Source of the DNA: Aliarcobacter sp. | Lineage (GTDB): Bacteria > Campylobacterota > Campylobacteria > Campylobacterales > Arcobacteraceae | Length of the DNA: 64,000 bases | Reading direction: 5' to 3' | Assembly (NCBI GenBank): GCA_028689025.1 | Contig: JAQTXA010000013.1 | Span: 1-64,000, forward strand | Part shown: piece by piece, positions 25,120-36,357 of the stretch | Position numbering within the stretch: the stretch's first letter is position 1 | Layout: the number at the start of each line of letters is the position of its first letter | Made by a program: the position numbers and the translations under genes | Notes under the pieces: model-generated | Database searches by the model: none | Told to the model about the DNA's origin: nothing | What the model saw: only the letters and a program-made list of their open reading frames with translations

Positions 25120-28019
25120 CATTCATCATCATCTTTTGATGAAGATGCAATTGCAGTTGGTTTTTTATTATTCGAGGGACTACTATACTTAGGAGTCTCA
25201 TGAACAAAACTTTTTGGAGCTGACGGTATATGTGATTGTGAAATAACTTTTTTTTGTTCACTTGGTGCAGAAACTACTTTTTTAACAACATTATCTTTTT
25301 TTAATTGATCTAAATGTTTAAATACATTAATAGTTGACTCATCTAATTTTTGAGATAAATTATTTAATAAACTAATATCTGATTGCTCTTTACAATCTTC
25401 ATTTATGTACTCTTGAACACTACTATGAACAACATCATGATTTAATTTTAACTGTTTCCAATTTTCAGTTCTAGTAAATTCTTTTCCTGAATTTTCTTGT
25501 TCTAGTAACCATTTACCTAAATCACAATCTGTTGATTTTGTTACACTCCATGCAACTTTTGTTTTACCAACTTTATCAAAATTATTTAATTTAAATCTTA
25601 TATGGTCATTTTTCAATTTAGAAATTTTAAATACTAAATCTATATCTTCAATTTCATCTTTTGTTACTTCTTTAAATTTAGCTCTATCTGCAATTTTCAA
25701 TAAGTTTTCAGATAATTTTGTAACTTCACTTGCTAAATCACTTATTACTGTTGCTGAATTTGCATTAACCTGAGTAGCTTGATCTAAAGTATTAATAGTG
25801 TCATTAATTTGAATAATACCTTTTTCCTCTTCCCTACTTCCTTGTGAAACATCTTCAATTAAAGTAATTGTTTGATTAATTTTAGAGTTTAAAGTTGTAT
25901 ATCCACCAATCATTTCATTAGCAATTGATTTTCCTTCATTTGCTTTTGAAGTTGCAATTTGTACAATATTTTTAATCTCTTTAGCAGCTTCTGCTGAACG
26001 AGATGCTAAGTTTCGCACTTCTGCAGCAACAACAGCGAATCCTTTTCCAGCTTCTCCTGCAGTTGCTGCTTCAACTGCAGCATTAAGTGAAAGAATATTT
26101 GTTTGGAATGCAATTTGGTCAATTACTGTAATTGCATCATTTATTGATTTAACTTGTTTATCAATTTCATCCATTGCACTTGTTGTTTTAGATGCCAATA
26201 ATTCACCCTCTTTAGAAGATACTTGAAGTTCTAATGCTAATGATGACATTTGATGAACTTTTTGAACACTTGATTTTACTATTGATGTTATCTCTTCAAC
26301 TGCAGCTGCTGTTTCTTCTAGCGAGGCTGCTTGTTCATTTGCTGATGCAGATAATTTATTGGCAGCTGTTGATAAAACATTAGTATCATCATTTAATTTT
26401 CTACCACTTACAACAATCATTGATAAGAATTCAGAAACTGTTACACCAATTAATTGGCTACTTGCGGCTAATGATGAAATAACACCATTAACTTTTGAAG
26501 TATTTAATTTAGAATCATCAACATTAAAGTTTGAATTACCATATTCAATTAAAACATTGTTTAACGCAACTAAATTTTCATTTGTTTTATCAATCATAGA
26601 ATTAATAGAATCTCTTAATTTTATAATTTGTGGATTTGAACAAGTTCTTTCAATTTTATAAACATAGAATCCGTTAATTACTTTTTCAATAACTTCATCA
26701 ACATTTGCAATTACTTTTGAATCCTCTTCGTAACCATCTTTTAATTTACCAATATATGCATTGAAACTATCAACTAACTTTCCAATTTCATCATTTGAAT
26801 TTTTTTCAATTTTATCCGCATGATTTGTATCTTTACTAATATCATTGATCGCATTATTCAAATTTTCTAATGGTTTTATAATTGCTTGCTTTATGAAATA
26901 ATTATAAACTAAATAAACAATTATAATTGAAATTAATGAAAAAATTAAAATATTAAAAATTATTTTATTTATCTCTTCATTAGTATTTTGTTGCATTAAA
27001 GAAACTTCATTTTCTATATCATCAACATAAGCTCCCGTTCCAATTATCCAATCCCAAGGTTCGAATTTTTGAACATAAGAGAATTTTTCTCTTGGATCAC
27101 CAGCTTTTCCTGGTTTATCCCACCAATATTTAACTAGACCACCATCTTTATTTTTCTTAACAACTTCAGTCATTTCTACGAAGTGTTTTTTACCTTTTGC
27201 ATCTTTATTTTCAGATAAATCTTTTCCATTTAATTCTGGTTTAATTGGATGCATAACCATTTTTGGAGTTGAATCATTTATCCAAAAATAATCGTTATTT
27301 GCATATCTCATTTCACTAATTGTTTTTAACGCTTCTTCTTGCATTTTAGAAGTAACATTCTCAACATATTCACCAGTTCCAATAACCCAATTATATGGTT
27401 TAAATAGTTTTACAAATGATACTTTTAATTGAGGAGCTTCAAATCCTGGTTTTGGCCAAACATAATCAACAAAACCTTCTCCACTGTTTTTTGCAACTGT
27501 AGAAAATTCTTTAAATATTTGTTTTCCAGCTTTATCTTTAAAAGCAACTAAATCTTTTCCATTTAATTCAGGTTTAATTGGATGAGTTACAATTACTGAA
27601 TTAGTATCATTAATCCAAAAATACCCATTAGTTCCATATCTTGTAGCATCTACAATAGACTTTAATCTTTGCTTTAAAGCCTCTTCAGAAAGAGTACCTT
27701 TTGATTTCTCATATTCTGATTCTAAAATTGAGAATAAAAAATTAGTTTGTGTTTTTAATTGTTCTTGAACTTCAACTTTTATCTTATCAACGGCAGTTCT
27801 ACCATAATAAGCTTCAACTGTTTTAATAGCCAATGAAACATAGTTTTTTAGCTCAAGTTCTTTTTTTACATAAGCCTCATTCTTAAATTTCTCAATATTT
27901 TTATCTGAAAAACTTTTTATTGAATATATAGAATCAACAGCAATTGCAACTGAAACCACGATAATAGTAATTAAAGATAAAAATAAGATCTTACCTTTAA
28001 TAGATATGTTATTAAACAT
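25107..28019 (-). CDS. Methyl-accepting chemotaxis protein: tandem Cache, HAMP, signalling, CZB, CheR-tether-like end
   Basis: 970 residues. A membrane helix at about 10-30 is followed by a periplasmic double Cache region. Each half has FWIND then [12 protein letters not shown] and a WVIGTGEYV / WIIGTGAYV strand. A second membrane helix lies at about 350-373, then HAMP, and the MCP hairpin tip [20 protein letters not shown] near 645. After the signalling domain, about 795-895 is a CZB zinc-binding domain: His in NDHIRFKL, Cys in DCDLGKWL, HxxxH in NHDVVHSS. The last residues DDDEWESF resemble the NWETF peptide that tethers CheR in enteric receptors. Cache domains of this type often sense small carboxylates. 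The ligand here is unknown. It has its own sigma-70-like promoter. Confidence 0.93.
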   Translation of the reverse strand: MFNNISIKGKILFLSLITIIVVSVAIAVDSIYSIKSFSDKNIEKFKNEAYVKKELELKNYVSLAIKTVEAYYGRTAVDKIKVEVQEQLKTQTNFLFSILESEYEKSKGTLSEEALKQRLKSIVDATRYGTNGYFWINDTNSVIVTHPIKPELNGKDLVAFKDKAGKQIFKEFSTVAKNSGEGFVDYVWPKPGFEAPQLKVSFVKLFKPYNWVIGTGEYVENVTSKMQEEALKTISEMRYANNDYFWINDSTPKMVMHPIKPELNGKDLSENKDAKGKKHFVEMTEVVKKNKDGGLVKYWWDKPGKAGDPREKFSYVQKFEPWDWIIGTGAYVDDIENEVSLMQQNTNEEINKIIFNILIFSLISIIIVYLVYNYFIKQAIIKPLENLNNAINDISKDTNHADKIEKNSNDEIGKLVDSFNAYIGKLKDGYEEDSKVIANVDEVIEKVINGFYVYKIERTCSNPQIIKLRDSINSMIDKTNENLVALNNVLIEYGNSNFNVDDSKLNTSKVNGVISSLAASSQLIGVTVSEFLSMIVVSGRKLNDDTNVLSTAANKLSASANEQAASLEETAAAVEEITSIVKSSVQKVHQMSSLALELQVSSKEGELLASKTTSAMDEIDKQVKSINDAITVIDQIAFQTNILSLNAAVEAATAGEAGKGFAVVAAEVRNLASRSAEAAKEIKNIVQIATSKANEGKSIANEMIGGYTTLNSKINQTITLIEDVSQGSREEEKGIIQINDTINTLDQATQVNANSATVISDLASEVTKLSENLLKIADRAKFKEVTKDEIEDIDLVFKISKLKNDHIRFKLNNFDKVGKTKVAWSVTKSTDCDLGKWLLEQENSGKEFTRTENWKQLKLNHDVVHSSVQEYINEDCKEQSDISLLNNLSQKLDESTINVFKHLDQLKKDNVVKKVVSAPSEQKKVISQSHIPSAPKSFVHETPKYSSPSNNKKPTAIASSSKDDDEWESF

Positions 28020-28051
28020 ATATTTCTCCCTTAGGCTTTATAAATTATTAT

Positions 28052-28081
28052 ATAATATCCATTGTATGGTTAAATTGTCAA
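28052..28081 (-). promoter_or_regulatory. Strong vegetative-type promoter of the double-Cache chemoreceptor
   Basis: On the minus strand a perfect TTGACA (28076-28081) and TATTAT (28052-28057) are separated by 18 bp, upstream of the ATG at 28019. An AAGGGAG ribosome-binding site lies just before the start. A consensus -35 is unusual in this phylum, where promoters often rely on the -10 alone. Confidence 0.75.
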
Positions 28082-28088
28082 GTTTAAC

Positions 28089-29618
28089 TTATTTTAAAAG
28101 ATTTTTTGCGAATTCTAAGGCCTCAGAAGTAACTTTTTCTCCACTTATCATTCTTGCTATCTCATTAACTTTTTCAATATTATTTAGCTCTTTTACAAAT
28201 GATATTCCATTTATTTTGTCCACTAAATAGTGTTGATTTGCACTTGATGTTAATTGTGGTTGATGAGAAATAGCAAATATTTGATATGAATTACTTAGTT
28301 TTTTTAAAACTTTTGAAATTGCATCACTCTCTTTTCCACTTAAATTTGCATCGATTTCATCTAAAAAAAGTATCCCATTATCAACAATATCAAACTCACT
28401 CATTGATGTAAGTAAAGCTAATCTTAGTCTATTATATTCACCTGAACTAATAGTATCAAGGGAAACTCCATTTAATTCAAATACAACTTCATCAACGCCA
28501 CTTGAATCCAATACTTTTTCATTTATGATAATTTTTGCATTATTTAAATATAAAAATTTCAGATATTCATTTATTTTTTCTTCTAAAATTTTTGCACTAT
28601 CTTTTCTGTATAGAGAGATTTTTTTTGCTAATTCTTCTAATTTTGTATTTAAATTTTCATAACTTTTTTCTAATTTTTCTTTTTGAAAAAATATATTTTT
28701 ATAAGATTCTAGCTCTAATTTTTTTTGCTCTTTATATTTTAAACACTCTTCAATTGAACCAAATCTTTTTTGTAAAGCTGATAATTTTTCAATTCTATCA
28801 AGTACATTTTCAATGTTTACATCATCTAATTCATGTAGAGAATCATTAAATTTTTCAAAAACATTATTTAACTCATTCATTGTTTCATCAAAAAAACTAG
28901 AATCAACTTCCATTAGCTCTAACGCTTGAGTAACATTATGATTAAACTCCATAATAGGAGAAGCTTTTTTGATTGCAACTTCAATTTTCTCTTTTTTTGC
29001 TAATCTTTTTTTTATTAAATTTAACTCTTCATATTCATCAATAGTTGGATTTATTTGTTCAATTTTATCAATTTCAAATCGTGCAAACTCTTTTAAATCT
29101 TCTAACTTACTCTCATCATCTAATATCTTTTGTAACTCTTTTTTTATATGAATTAACTCTTTGTATAAATTATCAAAATTCTCTTTTATAGTAGAAAAAT
29201 CTTTCTTTTTTTGAATAGTTAATCTATCTAGAAAATCTAAAAGTTTTAAACTATCAAACTCTGAAGTGTCTTTTAAATTCAAATGTTTTATTAATTTAGT
29301 TGAAAAATCATTAAGATTTTTTTTAGATACTGATTGATTATTCAAAAAATATCGTACTTTATCTTTTTTGATACTTTTAATTATAATATCATCATCACAA
29401 GATAAATCATATGTTTCATCACTGATTTTTGAATTATTTAATAACACTTCACCTAAATTTGCTTTTACATCAGCCAAAGCAAATAGTGATAAAATTGCTT
29501 GCATCAAAATTGATTTTCCAGCTCCACTTGGACCTGTAAAAATATTTAAACCATTTTTAAACTCTAAATCTACCTCTTCAAAAGATAAACAATCTTTTAA
29601 ATATACTCTTGTAATCAA
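28089..29618 (-). CDS. recN: DNA repair ATPase RecN
   Basis: 509 residues. RecN is an SMC-like protein in double-strand break repair. Walker A is GPSGAGKSILMQ. The central part is coiled coil with a hinge-like middle (LNNVFEKFNDSLHELDD). The C-terminal signature is SSGEYNRLRLALL, and Walker B is ILFLDEIDANLSGKE followed by ISHQPQL. The start is TTG at 29616-29618 (LITRVYLKDCLSF), with GGGGA about 7 bases upstream inside the end of nadK. The nadK-recN pairing is common in bacteria. Confidence 0.94.
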   Translation of the reverse strand: MITRVYLKDCLSFEEVDLEFKNGLNIFTGPSGAGKSILMQAILSLFALADVKANLGEVLLNNSKISDETYDLSCDDDIIIKSIKKDKVRYFLNNQSVSKKNLNDFSTKLIKHLNLKDTSEFDSLKLLDFLDRLTIQKKKDFSTIKENFDNLYKELIHIKKELQKILDDESKLEDLKEFARFEIDKIEQINPTIDEYEELNLIKKRLAKKEKIEVAIKKASPIMEFNHNVTQALELMEVDSSFFDETMNELNNVFEKFNDSLHELDDVNIENVLDRIEKLSALQKRFGSIEECLKYKEQKKLELESYKNIFFQKEKLEKSYENLNTKLEELAKKISLYRKDSAKILEEKINEYLKFLYLNNAKIIINEKVLDSSGVDEVVFELNGVSLDTISSGEYNRLRLALLTSMSEFDIVDNGILFLDEIDANLSGKESDAISKVLKKLSNSYQIFAISHQPQLTSSANQHYLVDKINGISFVKELNNIEKVNEIARMISGEKVTSEALEFAKNLLK

Positions 29619-29619
29619 A

Positions 29620-30486
29620 TTAATTTCCCCATCTTAATTTTTCATTTAATACTTCAAAATAATCTCTTTGAATTCTATGTATCATTTTTGCTTTTTTACT
29701 TGCAATTTTTATTTTTATTGACTGATTTTGCTCAACTTCATAAATATCTTGACCATCTACAATTACAACTGCTCCTTGATTATCAATAATCTTAAATTCT
29801 ATTTCAAAATCTACTGGCATAACAAGTGGTCTTTGTGTAAGTGAATGAGGTGCAACAGGAGTTACTATAAAAGCTTCAGTTAATGGATAAACAAGTGGTC
29901 CACCAGCTGAGAGATTATAAGCTGTGGAACCTGTGGGAGTTGAAACGATTACCCCATCTCCATAATATGTATTAAATTTTTTACCATCAATTTTACCAGC
30001 AATTCTTATCATTGATGAAATTGATTTTCTTGAAATTACAATATCATTAAAAGCAACAAATTTATTTAAATTTACACTACCTTCAACCATCATTCTATTA
30101 TCGATTTTATAAATACCTTTTTTTAAATCTGCAATAAAATCAGGTAATTGCTCCATACTAATATCTGTTAGAAAACCTAAAGTTCCTAAATTTATTCCTA
30201 ATACTGCTTTATCAAATTTAAAAGATTTTCTTACAACAGATAGTAGTGTTCCATCTCCACCAACTGAAATTAAAAAATCAACCTTATGACATAACTCTTC
30301 TAGTGAATATCCCTTTAAAGATATCATATTTGCTGAATTATCTTCTAAATATATATTAATATTAACTTCTTCAAAAAGTCTTTTGATTTTCAAATAAGTC
30401 TCTTTTAATTCTGGGCTTGATGGCTTTAGAATTATTCCAGCACTTTTAATATTATCAAGTAATTCACTATCTTTTTCTATTCTCAA
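29620..30486 (-). CDS. nadK: NAD kinase
   Basis: 288 residues. It phosphorylates NAD to NADP. The diacylglycerol-kinase-type motif is SVGGDGTLLSVVRKS. The second family motif is TPTGSTAYNLSAGGPLVYP, with PHSLTQRPLVMP after it. The start is TTG at 30484-30486 behind GGAAT, and no in-frame ATG lies nearby. It stops 1 bp before the recN start, so the pair is probably one operon. The 132-bp gap upstream holds the fusA terminator and an AT-rich promoter-like stretch. Confidence 0.95.
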   Translation of the reverse strand: MRIEKDSELLDNIKSAGIILKPSSPELKETYLKIKRLFEEVNINIYLEDNSANMISLKGYSLEELCHKVDFLISVGGDGTLLSVVRKSFKFDKAVLGINLGTLGFLTDISMEQLPDFIADLKKGIYKIDNRMMVEGSVNLNKFVAFNDIVISRKSISSMIRIAGKIDGKKFNTYYGDGVIVSTPTGSTAYNLSAGGPLVYPLTEAFIVTPVAPHSLTQRPLVMPVDFEIEFKIIDNQGAVVIVDGQDIYEVEQNQSIKIKIASKKAKMIHRIQRDYFEVLNEKLRWGN

Positions 30487-30570
30487 AGTTATTCCATTTT
30501 ATATTTTTAGATTTATGTAAATCATTTTATCTGATTATTTATAATAACTTAAATAAATTCAAAGCAAAAA

Positions 30571-30600
30571 AAAAGGGATATGCAAAAGCACATCCCTTTT
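30571..30600 (-). terminator. Intrinsic terminator of the str operon
   Basis: AAAAGGGATATGC and its near-complement GCACATCCCTTTT form a 13-bp stem with one mismatch and an AAAA loop. On the minus strand the stem is followed by a run of T residues. It lies 19 bp after the fusA stop and closes rpsL-rpsG-fusA. Confidence 0.88.
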
Positions 30601-30618
30601 TAACAAAACAGCTAATAA

Positions 30619-32724
30619 TTAACCATTTCTCTTTTTAATAATTTCATCAGAAACATTTTTTGGAACTTCTGAATAGTTATCAAAAATCATTGAATATGTA
30701 GCTCTACCTTGAGACATAGATCTTAAGTCTGTAGAGTATCCGAACATTTCAGATAATGGAATTAATGCAACAACTAGTTTAACACCAGCTCTGTCATCCA
30801 TAGACTGAATTTGTCCTCTTCTTTTATTACAATCGCCAATACAATCACCCATATAATCTTCAGGTGTTTCAATTTCAACTCTCATAATAGGTTCTAAAAT
30901 AATAGCTTGAGCAGCAGCAGATCTACAACCTTGTTTGAATCCCATTGAAGCAGCAAGTTTAAATGCCATTTCAGATGAATCCACGTCATGGTAAGAACCA
31001 TCGTAAAGTGTTACTTCAATGTTAACCATTGGATAACCAGCTAAAATACCACCTTGCATTGCTTCAAAACAACCTTTTTCAACAGCTGGAATATATTCTT
31101 TTGGAACTGTTCCACCTTTAATGTCATTGTTAAATTTGAAGTTTTCATCAGAACCAACTAATGGTTTAATGTCTAAATATACGTGACCGTATTGACCTTT
31201 ACCACCAGATTGTTTTGCGTATTTATACTCTTGTTTAACAGCATTTTTGATTGTTTCTCTATAAGCAACTTGAGGAGCACCAACTTCAGCTTCAACTTTA
31301 AATTCTCTTTTCATTCTATCTACAAGAATTTCAAGGTGTAATTCACCCATTCCTGAAATAATAGTTTGTCCAGATTCTTCATCAGTATTAACTCTAAATG
31401 ATGGATCTTCTTCTGCTAATTTTCCTAATGCAATACCCATTTTTTCTTGGTCAGCTTTTGTTTTTGGCTCAACTGCAACAGAAATAACTGGTTCTGGGAA
31501 TTCCATTCTTTCTAAGATAACAGGATCTTTTTCAGAAGCTAGAGTATCTCCAGTAATTGTATATTTTAAACCAACAACAGCACCGATTTCTCCAGCATAA
31601 AGCTCTTTGATCTCTTCTCTATTATTAGCATGCATTTTAAGTAATCTTCCGATTCTTTCTTTTTTCATTTTTGTAGAGTTATAAACATAAGTTCCAGATT
31701 CTAAAATCCCTCTATAAACTCTTGTAAATGTTAACTGTCCAACAAATGGGTCAGTCATAATTTTAAATGCTAAAGCAGCTACTTCACCATCATCAGTTGA
31801 AGGAACGATAACAGCTTCACCATCTTGAGTTTCACCTCTAATGTCTTCAACTTCAGTTGGAGCTGGTAAATACATAGCAACAGCATCAAGTAAAGTTTGA
31901 ACACCTTTATTTTTGAATGCAGTTCCACAAGTCATTGGAGTAATAGTCATATTTAAACAACCAGCTTTAATACCTGCAGTGATTTCTTCTTCAGTTAACT
32001 CTTCACCTTCAAGGTATTTTTCCATTAACTCTTCGATTGATTCAGCAGCTGATTCAATCATTTTTTCTCTATATTCTTGTGCCATATCCATCATATCAGC
32101 TGGAATTTCTTCAACATGGTAATTAGAACCCATAGCTGCATCTTCATCCCAAACGATAGCTTTCATTTGAACTAAATCTACAATACCTTTGAAGTTTTCT
32201 TCTGCACCAATTGGTAATTGAATTGGAACAGCATTTGATTTTAATCTTTCATTAACTTGTTTTAAAACATTATAAAAATCTGCACCTGTTCTATCCATTT
32301 TATTAACGAATATCATTCTAGGTACTCTATATTTATTAGCTTGTCTCCAAACAGTTTCAGATTGTGGTTGAACCCCACCTACTGAACAAAATACTGCAAC
32401 AGCTCCATCAAGAACCCTCATAGATCTTTCAACTTCAATAGTAAAGTCAACGTGACCCGGAGTGTCAATAATGTTAATCATTAAATCTTCATTAGTTTTT
32501 GGGTGTTTCCAATGACAAGTTGTAGCAGCAGAAGTAATTGTAATACCTCTTTCTTGCTCTTGTTCCATCCAGTCCATTGTTGCAGCACCTTCATGAACCT
32601 CACCAATTTTATGTGAAACACCTGTATAGAATAAAATTCTTTCAGTAGTAGTTGTTTTTCCAGCATCAATATGAGCTGCAATACCAATATTTCTAACTCT
32701 GTTAAGTGGTGTTTTTCTAGCCAT
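30619..32724 (-). CDS. fusA: Elongation factor G
   Basis: 701 residues. It drives ribosomal translocation with GTP. G motifs are present: [20 protein letters not shown], the switch region [10 protein letters not shown]-type ([14 protein letters not shown]), [15 protein letters not shown] and [11 protein letters not shown]-terminal domains IV and V are complete, ending [15 protein letters not shown]. It lies 9 bp after rpsG. No tuf gene follows, although fusA-tufA is common in other bacteria. Length is normal. Confidence 0.98.
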   Translation of the reverse strand: MARKTPLNRVRNIGIAAHIDAGKTTTTERILFYTGVSHKIGEVHEGAATMDWMEQEQERGITITSAATTCHWKHPKTNEDLMINIIDTPGHVDFTIEVERSMRVLDGAVAVFCSVGGVQPQSETVWRQANKYRVPRMIFVNKMDRTGADFYNVLKQVNERLKSNAVPIQLPIGAEENFKGIVDLVQMKAIVWDEDAAMGSNYHVEEIPADMMDMAQEYREKMIESAAESIEELMEKYLEGEELTEEEITAGIKAGCLNMTITPMTCGTAFKNKGVQTLLDAVAMYLPAPTEVEDIRGETQDGEAVIVPSTDDGEVAALAFKIMTDPFVGQLTFTRVYRGILESGTYVYNSTKMKKERIGRLLKMHANNREEIKELYAGEIGAVVGLKYTITGDTLASEKDPVILERMEFPEPVISVAVEPKTKADQEKMGIALGKLAEEDPSFRVNTDEESGQTIISGMGELHLEILVDRMKREFKVEAEVGAPQVAYRETIKNAVKQEYKYAKQSGGKGQYGHVYLDIKPLVGSDENFKFNNDIKGGTVPKEYIPAVEKGCFEAMQGGILAGYPMVNIEVTLYDGSYHDVDSSEMAFKLAASMGFKQGCRSAAAQAIILEPIMRVEIETPEDYMGDCIGDCNKRRGQIQSMDDRAGVKLVVALIPLSEMFGYSTDLRSMSQGRATYSMIFDNYSEVPKNVSDEIIKKRNG

Positions 32725-32733
32725 TTATAATTC

Positions 32734-33204
<471 letters not shown>

Positions 33205-33212
33205 CTATCCTT

Positions 33213-33596
33213 CTACTTTTTCTTAGCTTTAGCTTTTTTAGTACCATATTTAGATCTTGCAACAGTTCTGTTAGCAACACCAGCAGTATCTAAAGCACCT
33301 CTTACGATGTGGTATTTAACCCCAGGTAAATCTTTAACTCTTCCCCCTCTTACTAAAACAATTGAGTGTTCTTGTAAGTTGTGACCTTCTCCACCGATAT
33401 ATGAAATAACTTCAAAACCTGTAGTTAATCTAACTTTTGCAACTTTTCTTAAAGCCGAGTTAGGTTTTTTAGGTGTAGTTGTATATACTCTTGTACATAC
33501 TCCTCTTCTTTGTGGGCATTCTTTTAATGCTGGCGATTTAGATTTTTTGATAACCTTTTTTCGCTCATTTCTTACAAGCTGATTGATTGTAGGCAT
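33213..33596 (-). CDS. rpsL: 30S ribosomal protein S12
   Basis: 127 residues. It is the decoding-centre protein of the 30S subunit. The family motifs are [39 protein letters not shown], and [16 protein letters not shown]. The residues at streptomycin-resistance positions (TPKKPNS and GRVKDLPG context) look wild type. It is the first gene of the operon. In many bacteria rpoBC lies upstream, but here a divergent transporter does. Confidence 0.98.
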   Translation of the reverse strand: MPTINQLVRNERKKVIKKSKSPALKECPQRRGVCTRVYTTTPKKPNSALRKVAKVRLTTGFEVISYIGGEGHNLQEHSIVLVRGGRVKDLPGVKYHIVRGALDTAGVANRTVARSKYGTKKAKAKKK

Positions 33597-33626
33597 TTCT
33601 TTCCTTTATATAAATTGGTTTGAGTA

Positions 33627-33656
33627 ATTATAGCCTTACCCATGCTTCTCGTGCAA
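33627..33656 (-). promoter_or_regulatory. Promoter of rpsL-rpsG-fusA
   Basis: On the minus strand TTGCAC (33651-33656) and TATAAT (33627-33632) are separated by 18 bp, ending about 30 bp upstream of the rpsL ATG. A second TATAAT at 33730-33735 may be an upstream promoter. The 240-bp gap shared with the divergent transporter shows no other gene. Confidence 0.7.
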
Positions 33657-33870
33657 ATCAACATTTAGTTGAAACGATACTCCCATTCTAGGAAACTTAT
33701 AATATTTTAGTTTTCTAAAAAAGTACGGGATTATACTGAAGATATACTTAATTATTCTTTAGTTAAATTTAATTGTTTTGTAACTTCAAATTCATTATAT
33801 TCTCATTTAAGTTAAGAATAAAATTTTCCCACTAGAATTGCAAAAACTATTTAAACTAAAGATACTTCAA

Positions 33871-35025
33871 ATGATGACAAAACAATTATTTCCCCTAGCC
33901 TTAGGCGGACTTGCTATTGGTACTACTGAATTTGCAATTATGGGATTATTACCAGATGTTGCAAATGATTTAAATATCAGTATTCCAGTTGCTGGACATT
34001 TAATCTCCATTTATGCCTTAGGTGTAGTTATTGGTGCACCAATTTTGGTTGCCTTAAGTGCAAAATTTCCTGCTAAAAATATTTTAATCACTTTTATGAT
34101 TTTATTTACATTTTTCAATTTTTTATCGGCAATAGCACCTAATTATTCAACACTTTTAATTTCAAGATTTTTCAGTGGTTTGCCACATGGTGCTTTTTTT
34201 GGTGTGGGTACGGTAGTTGCTGCAAAACTCGCTGAAAAAGGAAAATCAGCACAAGCAATTGCTGTAATGTTTACAGGCTTAACTATTGCAAATGTTGCAA
34301 TGGTTCCACTTACAACATATCTTGGTCATACTTTTAGTTGGAGATATGCTTTTGCTATTGTTTCAATAATTGGTTTAATTACAATCTTCTCTTTGTATAA
34401 AAACCTTCCAAAACAAAAAGAGGTAAAAACTGTTACACTAAAAGATGAACTACAATTTTTCAAAACAATCAAAGCTTGGCATATATTAGCTATTGTTGCA
34501 ACTGGCTTTGGTGGATTGTTTGCATGGATTAGTTATATTGCTCCATTATTAATTCATGTTACAAATTTCGCAGAAAGTAGTGTCTCTTATTTGATGATAG
34601 TTGCCGGTCTTGGAATGTTAGTTGGAAATATTGTTGGTGGATATTTAGCAGATAAAAGAGACCCAATAAAAGTTGCAATTTTTCTTTTATCTATGATGGT
34701 TATCTGTTTATTATTAGTATTTTTTCTATCTGAATACAAGTTCGCGACTATTGTTCTTACCTTTTTATGTGGTGCCTTTGCCATGGCTATTGGTGCACCT
34801 ATTAATATTATCATGTTAGATAGTGCAAAACACTCTGCAATGCTTGGAGCTGCATTTTTACAAGCTGCATTTAATGTAGCTAATTCTTTAGGTGCATTTT
34901 TAGGAGGAATCCCTTTATTTATGGGATTAAACTATAATTATCCATCATTAAGTGGTGCTTTAATGGCTTTAATTGGTGTTGGATTATGCTTGATTTTTCT
35001 AAAAAAATATAAAGTTCAAGGATAA
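33871..35025 (+). CDS. MFS transporter, DHA1 drug/sugar-efflux type (AraJ/YdhP-like)
   Basis: About 384 residues and 12 predicted membrane helices. The N-terminus LFPLALGGLAIGTTEFAIMG and SRFFSGLPHGAFFGVGTV match the AraJ/YdhP/PbuE-like efflux branch of the major facilitator superfamily. The loop after helix 2 and the central cytoplasmic loop (KNLPKQKEVKT) are in expected places. The track begins at a TTG (33838) that adds 11 residues. The ATG at 33871 (or 33874) gives the usual family start, so I use that. It is followed after 4 bp by an alpha/beta hydrolase. The substrate is unknown. Confidence 0.88.
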   Translation: MMTKQLFPLALGGLAIGTTEFAIMGLLPDVANDLNISIPVAGHLISIYALGVVIGAPILVALSAKFPAKNILITFMILFTFFNFLSAIAPNYSTLLISRFFSGLPHGAFFGVGTVVAAKLAEKGKSAQAIAVMFTGLTIANVAMVPLTTYLGHTFSWRYAFAIVSIIGLITIFSLYKNLPKQKEVKTVTLKDELQFFKTIKAWHILAIVATGFGGLFAWISYIAPLLIHVTNFAESSVSYLMIVAGLGMLVGNIVGGYLADKRDPIKVAIFLLSMMVICLLLVFFLSEYKFATIVLTFLCGAFAMAIGAPINIIMLDSAKHSAMLGAAFLQAAFNVANSLGAFLGGIPLFMGLNYNYPSLSGALMALIGVGLCLIFLKKYKVQG

Positions 35026-35029
35026 TTAC

Positions 35030-35785
35030 ATGACGATACTTGGACATAAAATTGTAGGTAGTGGTAAAAAATATATCTTAGTTTTACATGAACTAATGGG
35101 AGACCACACAAATTTTGACCCAATTTTACCATATATTGATACCGCAAACTTCACATATATTTTTGCTGACCACAGAGGTTATGGCTTATCAAAAAACATA
35201 AGTGGTGAATATACTTGTGAAGAAGCAGCAAATGATGTAAAAAACCTCATCACAAAACTAAATCTAACAGAAGTAAATCTTCTAGCTCACTCAATGTCTA
35301 CAATGATAGCCCAAAAAGTAGCTCTAATAGATGCCAGAATAAAACAACTAATTCTAATTACACCCATCTCAGCTGCTGGTATAAAAATGAAACCTAATGC
35401 CCAAAATGAACTAATAAACGCAATGAAAGAAAATAAAAATAAAATAGAAGAAATTGTAGAAGCAGCAAGTAAAAGATATGGCACAACTTGGTTTGATTAT
35501 AGAGTAAAAATGGCATATGAAGCCTCAACAGTAGAAGCCAGAGTTGGATATATGACCATGTATCTTACAACTGATTTCATAAATGAAGTAAAAGATATAA
35601 AGATTCCAATTAAAATCATGACAGGTAAACATGACTTTCCTGTGTTTAATAAACTACATATTAAAAAACTTTTTGAACCTTATTATAATGATTTTGAGAT
35701 TATAGAGTGTATGGAAGCTGGACACTATCCGATGATTGAGTGTCCGGTTTATTTTGCAACTGAGGTTGAGAGGTTTTGTAAATAG
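35030..35785 (+). CDS. Alpha/beta hydrolase
   Basis: 251 residues. The fold and catalytic triad are visible: oxyanion region LHELMGDHTNFDPIL, nucleophile Ser in NLLAHSMSTMIAQ, Asp in MTGKHDFPVF and His near the end in MEAGHYPMIECP. The DHRGYGLS strand-turn is typical of the esterase / haloperoxidase-like group. It is in a two-gene operon with the MFS transporter (4-bp gap), suggesting the pair handles one compound. That is inference. The last codon is followed at once by the structured element. Confidence 0.88.
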   Translation: MTILGHKIVGSGKKYILVLHELMGDHTNFDPILPYIDTANFTYIFADHRGYGLSKNISGEYTCEEAANDVKNLITKLNLTEVNLLAHSMSTMIAQKVALIDARIKQLILITPISAAGIKMKPNAQNELINAMKENKNKIEEIVEAASKRYGTTWFDYRVKMAYEASTVEARVGYMTMYLTTDFINEVKDIKIPIKIMTGKHDFPVFNKLHIKKLFEPYYNDFEIIECMEAGHYPMIECPVYFATEVERFCK

Positions 35786-36357
35786 TTTCTCTTGAAGAAC
35801 AAGTTCTTCGCTTTTCTTACTTTTTAATTGTAAAAAGTAAGGCTTGTGCTTGCACTCTCTTTGAGAAAAAGCAACCAGACAAATTGTTGAAGGCAAAGCT
35901 ACCCTACAGTTTTAGAATAAGTTTTCTGCCTTGCGGAACTCGTCGAAAAAGTGCATTTAGCACTTTTCTCTCCTCAAACAGTCCTCAGGCTTTGTCGAAA
36001 ATTATTCTAAAACTTCCGGCTTCAACAAAGTCTGGAAATCCCTAGTGTTCAAACTATCATTTTTAAATTGAGTTTAGAAAAGTTGTTAGTCAAAAAAATC
36101 AAAAATGTAAATGTCCTTATCCCATATTCCAACATCTACAGAAGCTGAACGTTTGTTTTCTCTTTTCGAAAAGGCTTGCAACTGTTTGAGTAAATAAATA
36201 TGCTAAATGTATATTTATTTACGAGTTTTGCAAGACAGAAAAGATAAAACAAAAAGTGAAGGAACCCAAAGGGCTTCGAAGCCGTTGTTGGTTTTGCTTA
36301 CTTTTTCCATAAAAAGTGAGAGAATCGAAGAGATTTATCTCTTCAAGAGAAAAGGAA
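35786..36357. repeat. Gene-free structured element with imperfect terminal inverted repeats
   Basis: This 572-bp stretch lies between two convergent stop codons and holds no credible gene. Its ends are imperfect inverted repeats of about 56 bp (35786-35841 against 36298-36353 reversed). Both contain CTCTTGAAGA, then a TCTTCG, then ACTTTTTA and AAAAAGTAAG. Each end folds into two small hairpins. Inside are nested pairs: GTTTTAGAATAA (35909-35920) with TTATTCTAAAAC (36002-36013), AAAAGTGC with GCACTTTT (35947-35967), and TAAATAAATAT with ATATTTATTTA flanked by CTTGCAA and TTGCAAG (about 36174-36233). Base composition is less AT-rich than neighbouring gaps. It could be a MITE-like element, a multicopy intergenic repeat, or a double terminator that grew. 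Confidence 0.7.

Noticed and set aside
33838-33870. TTG start of the MFS transporter
   Set aside because: Adds 11 residues not expected in the family, while ATG at 33871 gives the usual N-terminus.
35654-35896. Minus-strand 80-residue ORF
   Set aside because: Mostly antisense to the alpha/beta hydrolase, and its other part lies in the hairpin-rich left end of the structured element.
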